Source: JAQVIJ01 sp041287365 (GTDB lineage: Bacteria; Desulfobacterota; Dissulfuribacteria; Dissulfuribacterales; DYLC01). From it: a DNA stretch of 64,000 nucleotides. The position numbers and the translations under genes were made by a program. The stretch is taken from the NCBI GenBank assembly GCA_041287365.1, contig JBEULL010000017.1, positions 186,001 through 250,000 of the forward strand, written 5' to 3'. Below are positions 1 through 8,986 of this stretch, piece by piece. The stretch's first letter is position 1. Each line of letters begins with the position of its first letter. The notes under the pieces are model-generated. The model searched no databases and had not been told where the DNA came from. It worked only from the letters and a program-made list of their open reading frames with translations.

Positions 1-2
1 CC

Positions 3-1568
3 TCTGTTGAGGATGCCATAGCCATATTGCGTGGGTTGAAGGTCAAGTATGAGTTGCATCACGGTGTGCGCATAAAGGATGCCGCCATAGTGGCTGCCGC
101 CACCCTGTCACATCGTTACCTGACGGATCGTTTTTTGCCGGACAAGGCCATAGATCTCATAGATGAGGCTGCCGCAAAATTGCGCATCGAGATCGACAGT
201 CTACCGTCTGAACTGGACGAGGTAGAGCGTCGGTTGATTCAATTGGAGATCGAAAGGGAGGCCTTGAAAAAGGAGCAGGATGCGGCCTCTCGGGATCGTC
301 TGACAAAGATAGAAAGAGAAATGGCCGATTTGAAGGAAAAGAGCATGGCGATGAAGGCTGCCTGGGAGCGTGAAAAGGCCGTGATTCAACGGGTTCGTGA
401 AATCAAGGCGGAGATGGATCGTCTGAATACGGATGCGGAACGCTATCAACGCGAGGGCGATTTGAACAGAGTAGCCGAGATCAAATACGGCCATCTGCCC
501 AGGCTGCAACGAGAATTGGAGGAGGCTCAGGCGGAGATCACGCGTATCAAACAGGAAGGAAAGGGCGTGCTGAAGGAAGAGGTGGATGATGAGGACATAG
601 CCTCCATCATCTCCAAATGGACAGGTATTCCGGTGAGCAGGCTCATAGAGGGTGAGCGTGAGAAGCTGCTGCACATGGAGGATCGTCTGGGAAGACGTGT
701 GGTAGGCCAGAATGCGGCCATTCAGGCCGTGAGCAATGCCGTCAGACGGGCGCGAGCCGGGCTACATGACCCGAAACGGCCTCTGGGTTCCTTCCTATTT
801 TTGGGGCCCACGGGTGTGGGCAAGACAGAGCTGGCCAGGGCGCTGGCCGAGTTCATGTTCGATACAGAACAGGCCGTGGTGCGAGTGGATATGAGTGAAT
901 ATATGGAAAAACACGCTGTTGCCAGGCTCATAGGCGCTCCACCAGGCTATGTGGGTTATGAGGAAGGCGGTTATCTCACTGAGGCCATACGGCGTAGGCC
1001 CTATGCCGTAATTCTCTTCGACGAGATAGAAAAGGCCCATTCGGACGTGTTCAATATCCTGTTGCAGATACTGGACGACGGTCGTCTTACGGATGGCAAG
1101 GGCCGCACCGTGGACTTCAAGAATACCATCATCATCATGACCTCCAATATAGGCAGTGATGTGATTCTGGAGCTGCGGGACCAGCAGGAGATCGAAAGGC
1201 GGGTGAATGAGGCATTGCGATATGCCTTCAAGCCGGAGTTTCTGAACCGTGTCGATGCCCGTATAATCTTTCATGCCCTGGATAGAAGTCATCTCATGCG
1301 TATCGTGGAGATACAGTTGGGTCTGTTGGAAGAGCGGCTCAAGGAACATAATATCGGGCTTTCCATTACAGAGCAGGCCAAGGCGAAGCTGGCGGAATGG
1401 GGTTATGACCCAAGTTTTGGGGCCAGGCCATTGAAACGTGTCATTCAGCAGCACATAGAAGACCCTCTGGCTATGCGCATGCTTACCGGTGAGTTCAAGG
1501 ATGGGGATCGCATACTGATAGACGTAAATGACATCAGTGGCGGTCTGGAGTTCAAAAAGGCGGCCTGA
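3..1568 (+). CDS. clpB: ClpB disaggregase, C-terminal part (gene enters from left edge)
   Basis: About 521 codons of the AAA+ chaperone ClpB, which works with DnaK to pull proteins out of aggregates. The reading frame is open to the window edge (SVEDAIAIL...), so the real start lies upstream and the N domain and most of NBD1 are missing (full length is usually about 860). What is present: the end of NBD1, the coiled-coil middle domain (charged heptads at roughly fragment residues 50-180), then NBD2 with Walker A GPTGVGKTE, pore loop GAPPGYVGYEEGG, Walker B VILFDEIEKAH and the sensor/arginine region EFLNRVD. The middle domain separates it from ClpA/ClpC. The gene ends at a shared terminator facing the leftward glgP. 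Confidence 0.96.
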   Translation, partial: SVEDAIAILRGLKVKYELHHGVRIKDAAIVAAATLSHRYLTDRFLPDKAIDLIDEAAAKLRIEIDSLPSELDEVERRLIQLEIEREALKKEQDAASRDRLTKIEREMADLKEKSMAMKAAWEREKAVIQRVREIKAEMDRLNTDAERYQREGDLNRVAEIKYGHLPRLQRELEEAQAEITRIKQEGKGVLKEEVDDEDIASIISKWTGIPVSRLIEGEREKLLHMEDRLGRRVVGQNAAIQAVSNAVRRARAGLHDPKRPLGSFLFLGPTGVGKTELARALAEFMFDTEQAVVRVDMSEYMEKHAVARLIGAPPGYVGYEEGGYLTEAIRRRPYAVILFDEIEKAHSDVFNILLQILDDGRLTDGKGRTVDFKNTIIIMTSNIGSDVILELRDQQEIERRVNEALRYAFKPEFLNRVDARIIFHALDRSHLMRIVEIQLGLLEERLKEHNIGLSITEQAKAKLAEWGYDPSFGARPLKRVIQQHIEDPLAMRMLTGEFKDGDRILIDVNDISGGLEFKKAA

Positions 1569-1581
1569 CGGTCTGATTAGG

Positions 1582-1618
1582 TTTTATGGGGGCATACCCA
1601 TGGGTTACCCCCATAAAA
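1582..1618. terminator. Bidirectional terminator between clpB and glgP
   Basis: Perfect 11-bp inverted repeat (TTTTATGGGGG ... CCCCCATAAAA) with a 15-base loop, lying between the convergent ends of clpB (stop at 1568) and glgP (stop at 1619). The flanking T and A runs make it usable from both strands. Confidence 0.85.
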
Positions 1619-4252
1619 TTACCACCAAGTCAAAAGTCCCATTTCAAATTTGTAGCTGAATTCCTTGCGATAGGGAAAACATCTCACGGTATAGCCGATC
1701 TGTCCGCTGGAGAGACACAGGATATTCCCTGCAAATTCATGTACGCTGCCATGGCTTTCTCCTGTGTAGAGAAGCGGCAGTGGTTGCCCGTTTTCCACCT
1801 CGTCCCGCTCACCAGGCCTTCCGATATACGCCTCCACACGGACATCGTCAGGAGTCAGAACACCCAGGTCCACCTTGGTTCGTACAGGTACTCGATTGCC
1901 GACCTTTGTGATGGAATTGTTGTGAGAGGTTACTTCCAGTATGCGTACCTTTGGCCACTCCGCTGTCACATGGCGTTTCCAATCACATATCTTCTTGAGT
2001 TCATTCCAATTTTGCTTTGACAGGACATTTGAACGCTGTGCATTGGGCAGATAGAAGTTTTTGGCATACTCTTCCACCATTCTGTTGGTATTGAAAAAAG
2101 GACAGATAGTCTTTATGGAGTTTTTGACCATTTCTATCCATTCATAGGGGATATTGTTCTGGGAACGGTTATAGAAGGTGGGAATAACCGAGTTTTCCAA
2201 CAGTTCATAGAGGAGATTGCTCTCGATCTCGTCCTGTATCTGTGGGTCTGCGTATTCCTCACCTGCGCCTATGGCCCAGCCATTGTTTCCTTTGTAGCCT
2301 TCGACCCACCAACCATCCAGGATGCTCAGGTTCAGACCGCCGTTGGCGGTTACCTTCATGCCGCTGGTGCCGCTGGCCTCATTTGGTCTGAGAGGTGTAT
2401 TGAGCCAAACGTCCACACCCTGCACCAGGTGCCTGGCGACTTCGATGTCGTAGTCTTCGATGAATACGATGTGATTCCGAAGTTCTGGCATGTTTGCAAA
2501 CTGCATGACCTGATGAATGAGTTCCTTGCCGTATTTGTCCTGCGGATGCGCCTTACCGCTTATGATGATCTGTACCGGTCTTTCAGGATTCGTGAGTATC
2601 TTGGCCAATCTTTCAGGGTTGCGGAATATGAGGGTTGCACGCTTGTATGTGGCGAATCTTCTAGCAAAGCCTATGGTCAGCGCCTCAGGATCCAGTACTT
2701 CATCCGCCATTTTTATGCTCAGTCCCGATGCGCCCTTTGCGCTGAGCTGACGCTTCAGCCGAGTGCGGGCAAAACTGATGAGGGTCTCCACCATGCGTTC
2801 TCGTGCCCGCCATATCTCGAAGGCAGGGATGTTCTCTACACGTTTCCAGATGGAGTGATTGGCCGGCTCATCTATCCATCTGTAACCGAGGTATCGCTGA
2901 TAGAGGCGGGCCATCTCACTGGAAAGCCATCCAAGGGTATGAATGCCGTTTGTTATATGTGTGATGGGGGTTTCATGGCTAGGTATATTGGGCCAAAGAG
3001 ATGCCCACATGCGTCTTGATACCTCGCCGTGCAGTTTGCTGACGCCGTTGGTTTGGGAGGCTGTTTTGATGGCAAGTACGGCCATGCAGAAGTCTTCATT
3101 TGAGTCGGATGGATGAATGCGCCCCATGCCCAGCAATGTCTCGATGGTGATTCCGAGCCTTGCCGCGGTATTGCCGAAATATCTGCGAATCATATCAGAC
3201 GGAAAGCGATCTATGCCGGCGGGCACTGGTGTGTGTGTTGTGAAGACGCTGGTGGTTCTCACAGCCTCCAGCGCCTCTTCGAAGGAAAGTTTCTCACGTT
3301 CCATCAGGCACGCCACTCGTTCCAGAGCGCTGAATGCCGAATGACCTTCGTTCATATGGCAGACAGTGGGACATTTGCCCATGGCATTTAGCATCTGCAT
3401 GCCCCCCATTCCCAGGACGATCTCCTGCTGCAGACGGGTCTCGAGACCGCCCCCATAGAGATACGATGTGATCTTTCTGTCATTGGGGGTATTCTGCGGC
3501 ACATCCGTGTCCAACATGATTATTTCCACACGGCCGACAAGCATGGACCAGGCCTGTATGAAGACCCTGCGGTTTTCAAGCTCTATATCCACCAGCAGCG
3601 GCTCCCCTTTGTCGTTCAGGACGTGGTTTATGGGCATGTTGTAGAAATCGTTTTTGGGGTAGGTTTCCATCTGCCAGCCGTCCGGATTGAGGTACTGCCT
3701 GAAATATCCGTGTTTGTAGAGAAGCCCGACGCCGACCAGGGGTAGGCCGAGGTCACTGGCGGACTTGATGTGATCACCGGCCAAAATGCCGAGTCCGCCC
3801 GAATACAGGGGAAGGCTTTCATGTATGCCGAATTCAGCAGAAAAATAAGCGATGACATTCTTGGGTTTGACACTGGCTATGGTGTAGTCGTCGGAGAGAG
3901 ACGGTTCAAACGCGAAATATGACTTCAGGTCGGTATCGGCTGTCTCTATCCTGTGTCTGAACCATGTCTGGGTCTGGGAGGAAAGATATCGCTGAAGTTC
4001 CTGATAGACTTCCTTCATGCGTGTGAGGAAGAAGTTGTCTTTGGCCAGTTCTTCGATCTTGGGCTGTTCGATCATGCCCAGCATTGCTATGGGATTGTGG
4101 CCTGTGCGGTTCCATAGTTCACGGTCCATGTCCTGAAACAGATAGATGGCATCTATATTCCATGTCCACCAGAGGTTCTGTGCGATCTTGAGGAGCGGGG
4201 CCAGTGTTTCCGGCAGATTAGGCGTGATGGTGATGGTCTGTAGATTGGGCAT
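1619..4252 (-). CDS. glgP: Alpha-glucan phosphorylase
   Basis: 877-residue phosphorylase of the short bacterial/archaeal alpha-glucan phosphorylase group; it releases glucose-1-phosphate from glycogen-type glucans with pyridoxal phosphate. The N-terminus (about residues 1-110, beginning PNLQTITITPNLPETLAPL) is the DUF3417 domain typical of this group. The C-terminal catalytic part holds the PLP-lysine signature GTSGMKVTANGGLNLSILDG. The start is supported by GAGGA about five bases upstream. It is the last gene of a leftward series with clpS and clpA, 18 bases after clpA. No other glycogen gene is nearby, so the link with the Clp genes is positional only. Confidence 0.93.
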   Translation of the reverse strand: MPNLQTITITPNLPETLAPLLKIAQNLWWTWNIDAIYLFQDMDRELWNRTGHNPIAMLGMIEQPKIEELAKDNFFLTRMKEVYQELQRYLSSQTQTWFRHRIETADTDLKSYFAFEPSLSDDYTIASVKPKNVIAYFSAEFGIHESLPLYSGGLGILAGDHIKSASDLGLPLVGVGLLYKHGYFRQYLNPDGWQMETYPKNDFYNMPINHVLNDKGEPLLVDIELENRRVFIQAWSMLVGRVEIIMLDTDVPQNTPNDRKITSYLYGGGLETRLQQEIVLGMGGMQMLNAMGKCPTVCHMNEGHSAFSALERVACLMEREKLSFEEALEAVRTTSVFTTHTPVPAGIDRFPSDMIRRYFGNTAARLGITIETLLGMGRIHPSDSNEDFCMAVLAIKTASQTNGVSKLHGEVSRRMWASLWPNIPSHETPITHITNGIHTLGWLSSEMARLYQRYLGYRWIDEPANHSIWKRVENIPAFEIWRARERMVETLISFARTRLKRQLSAKGASGLSIKMADEVLDPEALTIGFARRFATYKRATLIFRNPERLAKILTNPERPVQIIISGKAHPQDKYGKELIHQVMQFANMPELRNHIVFIEDYDIEVARHLVQGVDVWLNTPLRPNEASGTSGMKVTANGGLNLSILDGWWVEGYKGNNGWAIGAGEEYADPQIQDEIESNLLYELLENSVIPTFYNRSQNNIPYEWIEMVKNSIKTICPFFNTNRMVEEYAKNFYLPNAQRSNVLSKQNWNELKKICDWKRHVTAEWPKVRILEVTSHNNSITKVGNRVPVRTKVDLGVLTPDDVRVEAYIGRPGERDEVENGQPLPLLYTGESHGSVHEFAGNILCLSSGQIGYTVRCFPYRKEFSYKFEMGLLTWW

Positions 4253-4270
4253 GTCTTCCTCTCAAGTGCC

Positions 4271-6574
4271 TTATTGTGTTTTGTCTGCGTACAAAATCTC
4301 CGATGCGGTGAATTTAGCTACAGGTTTAAGCATCAGCCTTGAATCGACTGCATCGAACAGGGCGGTGTCGCCTTTTTTGAGGTCACCATTCAGGATGTGT
4401 TCCGCAAGCGCGTCCTTGATGCTTTCCTGTATCAGGCGCTGTAACGGCCTTGCTCCATATCTGGTATCAAATCCATGAAGGGCAAGCCAGTCCTTGGCTG
4501 CATCGGTCAGCTGCAGGTCAATCTTTTTGGTTTGCAGCTGGGTTTGCACCTCTGCCAGGAGTTTATCGACAATTTTGCGCATGACGTCCTGGGTTAGGGA
4601 ATTGAAGTGCACAACGGCATCCAGACGGTTGCGGAATTCAGGGCTGAATACTCGTTTTACAGCCTCGTTCATTCGGCTGTTTTGTGTATCTTTTGCCGGT
4701 GATACCTGAAAGCCTATAATATCGGTTTCCATCTCTCTTGCCCCCACATTGGAGGTCATGATAAGGATCACGTGACGGAAATCCGCTTTTCTGCCCGTGT
4801 TGTCTGTCAGCGTGGCATTGTCCATAACCTGAAGCAGAATGTTGAAGACGTCTTCATGGGCCTTTTCCATCTCATCCAGCAAGAGGACACAGTGGGGGGT
4901 TTTACGGATGGTTTCCGTGAGTAAGCCACCTTGCTCAAAACCTATATAACCGGGAGGCGCTCCGATAAGCCTTGATACCGCATGTTTTTCCATGTATTCG
5001 CTCATGTCGATGCGATGAAATGACATATCCAGACAGGCGGCCAATTGCCTGGCTAGTTCTGTCTTGCCTACGCCTGTAGGACCGGTGAACAGAAATGCAC
5101 CAATAGGATGGGTTGGATGTGCAAGGCCGGCATAGGAACGCTTGATGGCCTTGACAACCCGCTCCACTGCCTCATCCTGAGCGAAGATGACGGATTTGAG
5201 CCGTTCATCCAGGTGTTCCATCTTCTGTCTTTCATTCACCGATATGGTGGATAAGGGCAGATTGGTCATGCGCGCCACTATATTTTCTATGTGTTTGGCG
5301 GTTATGAGCATATTGTCTTTATAGGTGGCTGCCATGCGTGCCGAAGCCCCTGCCTCATCCAGAATGTCGATGGCTTTGTCGGGCAGAAACTTGTCAGGCA
5401 TATAGCGTGTGGCCAGTTCGGAGGCGTATTTCAATGCCTTTTCCGAGTATCTGACACCATGATGCTGCTCGTAGTATCTTTTGAGGCCGTTGAGTATGTT
5501 ATAACATTCTTCTGTCGATGGTTCTTTTATCTCGATTTTTTGAAAACGTCTGGCCAGGGCCCGATCTTTTTCAAAGAAATTCCTGTATTCATCATAGGTT
5601 GTGGAACCGATTACCTTGATTTCGCCACTGACTAGAGCTGGCTTGAGTATATTGGATGCATCCAGGGAGCCTCCGCTTGCCGCTCCGGCGCCTACAACAG
5701 TATGTATCTCGTCGATGAACAGGATGGCGTTAGACATCTTGGCGAGCTGAGTAATGAGGCTCTTGAGCCTGCCTTCGAATTCCCCACGGTATTTGGTGCC
5801 TGCCACCAGCGCACCCATGTCCAGGGCATATATTTCTGCGTCCAACAGGGGTTCAGGTGCGTTGAAATTGGCAATTTTAATGGCAAGACCCTCGGCCATG
5901 GCTGTTTTGCCCACCCCCGGTTCTCCTATGAAAATAGGGTTGTTCTTTCTGCGTCTGCACAGTACCTGCATGGTGCGATTGAGCTCGTTCTCCCTGCCGA
6001 TCAGCGGATCCAGAAGACCGGCTCTGGCCTTTTGTGTAAGGTTTACGGCAAAGAGATTTAAGGGATTCTGGTTTTGTGAGGCTTTCTGGCGGGTAAGCTC
6101 GGGTTCTTGTGTCTGTACCTGGTCTCCGCCATGGGAGATATAATTGAGTATGTTCAATCTGGAGATGCCTTCCTGCTTGAGAAAGTAGGTGGCATGAGAG
6201 TCTTCTTCGATCATAAGCATGGCAAGGAGATCGCCTGGCTCTACCATCTGTTTGCCCGAGGATTGTATGTGCAGGATGGTGGCGTTTATGACCCGTTGAA
6301 AGGCCACGGTTGGCTGAGGCGAGTCGGCGCCTTTTGTATTGGAGAGGTGCGTATTGAAAAATTCCTCTACCTGGGCCTTGATCCGTCGCGGGTCTCCGCC
6401 GCAGTCCTTTATAATCTGCGCCCCTGCCTCGTGATTTGCGATGGCAAACAGCAGATGCTCCAGCGAGATATAGGGGTGGTGACGCCTATGTGCCTCGTGT
6501 ACAGCGATGCTTAACATCAATTCAACGTCTTTACTCAACATAGTCTGCAATTCCTCAATAAATCTTGAAATCAA
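4271..6574 (-). CDS. clpA: ClpA, AAA+ unfoldase of the ClpAP protease
   Basis: 767 residues, close to E. coli ClpA (758). Order: double Clp_N repeat (1-145), D1 AAA+ domain with Walker A GEPGVGKTA and Walker B AILFIDEIHTVVGAG, D2 with Walker A GPTGVGKTELAR and Walker B VLLLDEMEKAH, pore loop GAPPGYIGFEQGG. There is no long middle domain, which separates it from ClpB/ClpC. The tripeptide IGF in DIIGFQ fits the ClpP-docking loop. The start overlaps the clpS stop by four bases (ATGA), so adaptor and unfoldase are translationally coupled. No clpP is in this window. Confidence 0.96.
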   Translation of the reverse strand: MISRFIEELQTMLSKDVELMLSIAVHEAHRRHHPYISLEHLLFAIANHEAGAQIIKDCGGDPRRIKAQVEEFFNTHLSNTKGADSPQPTVAFQRVINATILHIQSSGKQMVEPGDLLAMLMIEEDSHATYFLKQEGISRLNILNYISHGGDQVQTQEPELTRQKASQNQNPLNLFAVNLTQKARAGLLDPLIGRENELNRTMQVLCRRRKNNPIFIGEPGVGKTAMAEGLAIKIANFNAPEPLLDAEIYALDMGALVAGTKYRGEFEGRLKSLITQLAKMSNAILFIDEIHTVVGAGAASGGSLDASNILKPALVSGEIKVIGSTTYDEYRNFFEKDRALARRFQKIEIKEPSTEECYNILNGLKRYYEQHHGVRYSEKALKYASELATRYMPDKFLPDKAIDILDEAGASARMAATYKDNMLITAKHIENIVARMTNLPLSTISVNERQKMEHLDERLKSVIFAQDEAVERVVKAIKRSYAGLAHPTHPIGAFLFTGPTGVGKTELARQLAACLDMSFHRIDMSEYMEKHAVSRLIGAPPGYIGFEQGGLLTETIRKTPHCVLLLDEMEKAHEDVFNILLQVMDNATLTDNTGRKADFRHVILIMTSNVGAREMETDIIGFQVSPAKDTQNSRMNEAVKRVFSPEFRNRLDAVVHFNSLTQDVMRKIVDKLLAEVQTQLQTKKIDLQLTDAAKDWLALHGFDTRYGARPLQRLIQESIKDALAEHILNGDLKKGDTALFDAVDSRLMLKPVAKFTASEILYADKTQ

Positions 6575-6882
6575 TCCACTTCCATCTCAGCTTTCAGTGG
6601 AAAGCCATTGGCCTGTGCCCGCGTGTGCACCTGATGAACCTTGGTTTCAGCTATCTCTTTTGTATAGACCCCTGCAAGACCACGGCCGTTGTGGTGCACA
6701 TGAAGCATTATGCGTGTGGCCTCTTCAAAGGACTTGTCGAAGATGTCCATGAGCACCTGTACGACAAAGTCCATGGTGGTATAGTCGTCATTGAGCAGAA
6801 ATACCTTGTAGAGCGAAGGCTCCTTGAGCTCATGTATGGTTTTGTCTTCTGTAATGCCTTGAATGCCGATATCCTGTGCCAT
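6571..6882 (-). CDS. clpS: ClpS, N-end-rule adaptor for ClpA
   Basis: 103 residues. It binds N-degron substrates and passes them to ClpAP. The conserved pocket is visible: LNDDYTTMDFVVQVL followed by MLHVHHNGRGLAGVYT, with the Asn/Asp pair and the His that hold the alpha-amino group. An acidic flexible N-terminal tail precedes the fold, as usual. It overlaps clpA by four bases and follows the RACo-like gene by 24 bases. Confidence 0.96.
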   Translation of the reverse strand: MAQDIGIQGITEDKTIHELKEPSLYKVFLLNDDYTTMDFVVQVLMDIFDKSFEEATRIMLHVHHNGRGLAGVYTKEIAETKVHQVHTRAQANGFPLKAEMEVD

Positions 6883-6906
6883 AAGTTATGCTCATATGTT
6901 AACAAG

Positions 6907-8481
6907 TTACAAATTTTCTTCAATCGGAAAATGAATATTACAGTATCTCTTTACTGTTGGGAAACGGGAGGCATCGGTGTGTGGAAAAAACATTGCAGCA
7001 GTCAGGAGCTTCATGAAATCTCCCCTCACATTCATCTCTAAATAGGTAAGTTTAGTTAGAATCTGTTTTATTTCGTGCATGGCCTGATGATTGAGGAGCA
7101 GCTGTATGGCGCCGGTGCTTGCTGAATTTCCTACCGGTACAAATCGTTTCAGCGGCAGGTCCGGCAGCATGCCAATCTCGATGGCCGAACGGGGATTTAT
7201 GTAGTTGCCGAAGGCACCTGCCACGAAGATACGGTCTATGTCTTCAAAACCAAGGCCCACGCTACTCGTGATTACCTCCAGAATGGTGTACATGGCAGCC
7301 TTGGAGCGCATGAAATTCTTGATGTCGCTCTGGCTGATATAGACAGGCTGTCCGTGGCTGGTTTCATCGGGTAAAGCGAGCAGATAGGCCCATTCGTCGT
7401 TGATTCTCATGGCCCGTTCTCCCATGCGTTCAGGGATGAGTTTTCCGGTTGGATCCACTATGCCTGTTAAAAACATGGCGGAGATCAGATCGATGACACC
7501 GGAACCGCAGATGCCGCAAGGAGGTGTATCCCCGATGGTTTTGTAGGCGGGTATAGCTTGGCTCGAGGCATCCTTTGGCGTGGTTATGGTGACACGCTCG
7601 ATGGCCCCGGGTTTTGCGATAGTGCCGCAAGACAGTATGCCGCCTTCCAGGGCAGGACCTGCCGCGCCGGCGCATGCTACCAGCCAGTCTTTGTTGCCTA
7701 ATACTACCTCTGCATTGGTGCCTACATCCACCAGAAGGGAGATTTCATCTTTTTGATGCATACCCGTGGCCAGAATGCCGGCCAGCAGGTCGCCTCCGAA
7801 ATAGCTTCCTATATTGGGAAATATATAGACCAGGGCCTCGGAATGGCAGTTAATCCCCAGTTCTTGTGCTGTAAATACATCGAAGGTATTGGCTTGAGGC
7901 ATGTATGGCTCGCGAAATATGAGGGATGTGTCGAGCCCTAGAAGGAAATGACACATGGTAGTGTTGCCTGCGGCAGATAGATAGAATATCTCATCTGGTA
8001 GGATTCCGTAGCTTTCGCACAGGTTTTCAATGGCGTGATTGAATAGCTGCAGAATGGGGCGTTGAAGGTATTCGACGCCGTTTTGTACGGCAAAAAGTAT
8101 GCGGCTCAGGATGTCTTCGCCGTATTGGCGTTGGGGATTCGCAAGAGACAGGGGTGGGAAGGTTTCGCCAGTTTTTAGATTCACCAGAGTAAAAACTACG
8201 GATGTGCTTCCAAGATCCACTGCCAGACCCATGACCTGCCTTGATGGCTGCATGGGTTGAAGCTCGGCAAGACGCCACAGATTGCCGTCATATATGGTGA
8301 CCGCGGCACAATCATTTTTGTAAATCAATGGCAACGCAGCCATCGTGCGCAAGGGAATGGTGATACCGGCATTCAACTGCCCCTGCAGGTACTCTCGAAT
8401 ACGCATCTCAGGGCTTTTGTTCCCTGGGATTGCCAGAGCAAAAGGCTCTGACAGTGGAAAAAGTTTTGCGATGGAATTCAT
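6907..8481 (-). CDS. RACo/RamA-like ASKHA ATPase without the N-terminal ferredoxin domain (DUF4445 family)
   Basis: 524 residues. The C-terminal two thirds is the ASKHA (actin/hexokinase-like) domain of the reductive activators of corrinoid proteins: GLAVDLGSTSVVFTLV, SAAGNTTMCHFLLG, LLVDVGTNAEVVLGNK, ACAGAAGPALEGG, GICGSGVIDLI. The first 110 residues match the linker/middle part of that family. Most members carry an N-terminal plant-type [2Fe-2S] domain with four Cys. Here that domain is absent, and the pilZ stop lies immediately upstream, so it is not simply mis-started. The family reactivates Co(II) corrinoid proteins by ATP-dependent one-electron reduction; no corrinoid protein or methyltransferase is adjacent. 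Function is inferred by family only. Confidence 0.75.
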   Translation of the reverse strand: MNSIAKLFPLSEPFALAIPGNKSPEMRIREYLQGQLNAGITIPLRTMAALPLIYKNDCAAVTIYDGNLWRLAELQPMQPSRQVMGLAVDLGSTSVVFTLVNLKTGETFPPLSLANPQRQYGEDILSRILFAVQNGVEYLQRPILQLFNHAIENLCESYGILPDEIFYLSAAGNTTMCHFLLGLDTSLIFREPYMPQANTFDVFTAQELGINCHSEALVYIFPNIGSYFGGDLLAGILATGMHQKDEISLLVDVGTNAEVVLGNKDWLVACAGAAGPALEGGILSCGTIAKPGAIERVTITTPKDASSQAIPAYKTIGDTPPCGICGSGVIDLISAMFLTGIVDPTGKLIPERMGERAMRINDEWAYLLALPDETSHGQPVYISQSDIKNFMRSKAAMYTILEVITSSVGLGFEDIDRIFVAGAFGNYINPRSAIEIGMLPDLPLKRFVPVGNSASTGAIQLLLNHQAMHEIKQILTKLTYLEMNVRGDFMKLLTAAMFFPHTDASRFPTVKRYCNIHFPIEENL

Positions 8482-8482
8482 A

Positions 8483-8872
8483 TTAATTGAGTAACATTTC
8501 CTGATCCACTCGTTCTGGATCGCCTGTGTTATAGTACATGAGGTTTTTCAAAAAGGTCAGGTCCTCAAGTGTCATTTCCACAAACTCGAAACCCATGCCG
8601 TTTTCGTCCACACGAGCAACACGGGCCTTGACCGAAAATTCCGGTTTGCTCTGGCCCTGTATATAAAAGCTGAGCATGCACATGGTGCCGACCGGCAATT
8701 TATATGAAGATACGCAATAGATGCCTCGCAGGCTTATGTCATGAGTCTGTTCTTCCGGAATGCAGATTTCATTTTCATCAGGTGTGTCTAGAACCGAAAT
8801 CCAGACCTCTGTATGAAAGGGAGCCCGAATGTTTCTGCGTCTGCCTTCTGTGACAGCTTTGTCCTGTTCCAT
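8483..8872 (-). CDS. PilZ domain protein (c-di-GMP receptor)
   Basis: 129 residues forming one PilZ domain. The two c-di-GMP contact motifs are visible: the arginine-rich RRRNIR near residue 12 and DISLRG (D/N-x-S-x-x-G) near residue 45, followed by beta-barrel strands ending GMGFEFVEMT. A strong AGGAGG sits eight bases before the ATG. It stands first in the leftward series ahead of the RACo-like gene and is divergent from the flagellar operon, so a role in motility control is plausible; the target is unknown. Confidence 0.88.
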   Translation of the reverse strand: MEQDKAVTEGRRRNIRAPFHTEVWISVLDTPDENEICIPEEQTHDISLRGIYCVSSYKLPVGTMCMLSFYIQGQSKPEFSVKARVARVDENGMGFEFVEMTLEDLTFLKNLMYYNTGDPERVDQEMLLN

Positions 8873-8930
8873 GATGTATGCCTCCTGATGGAGTTTGAAG
8901 AATCTTTTCTGAATTTATCTTGCTTATTTT

Positions 8931-8936
8931 TATACT
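8931..8936 (+). promoter_or_regulatory. Possible -10 box before the flagellar operon
   Basis: TATACT in an AT-rich 114-base gap between the divergent pilZ and TPR genes. No convincing -35 lies at 17 bases and no GG-N10-GC sigma-54 element is seen, so this is a weak call. Confidence 0.25.
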
Positions 8937-8986
8937 ATATCATATTGTTTTCTGACAGTGTTTTATTAAAAAAGAAGAGGATCTGT

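Noticed and set aside
795..1454. 219-codon open frame antisense to clpB
   Set aside because: It is a shadow frame over the conserved ClpB NBD2; the codon pattern belongs to the plus-strand gene.
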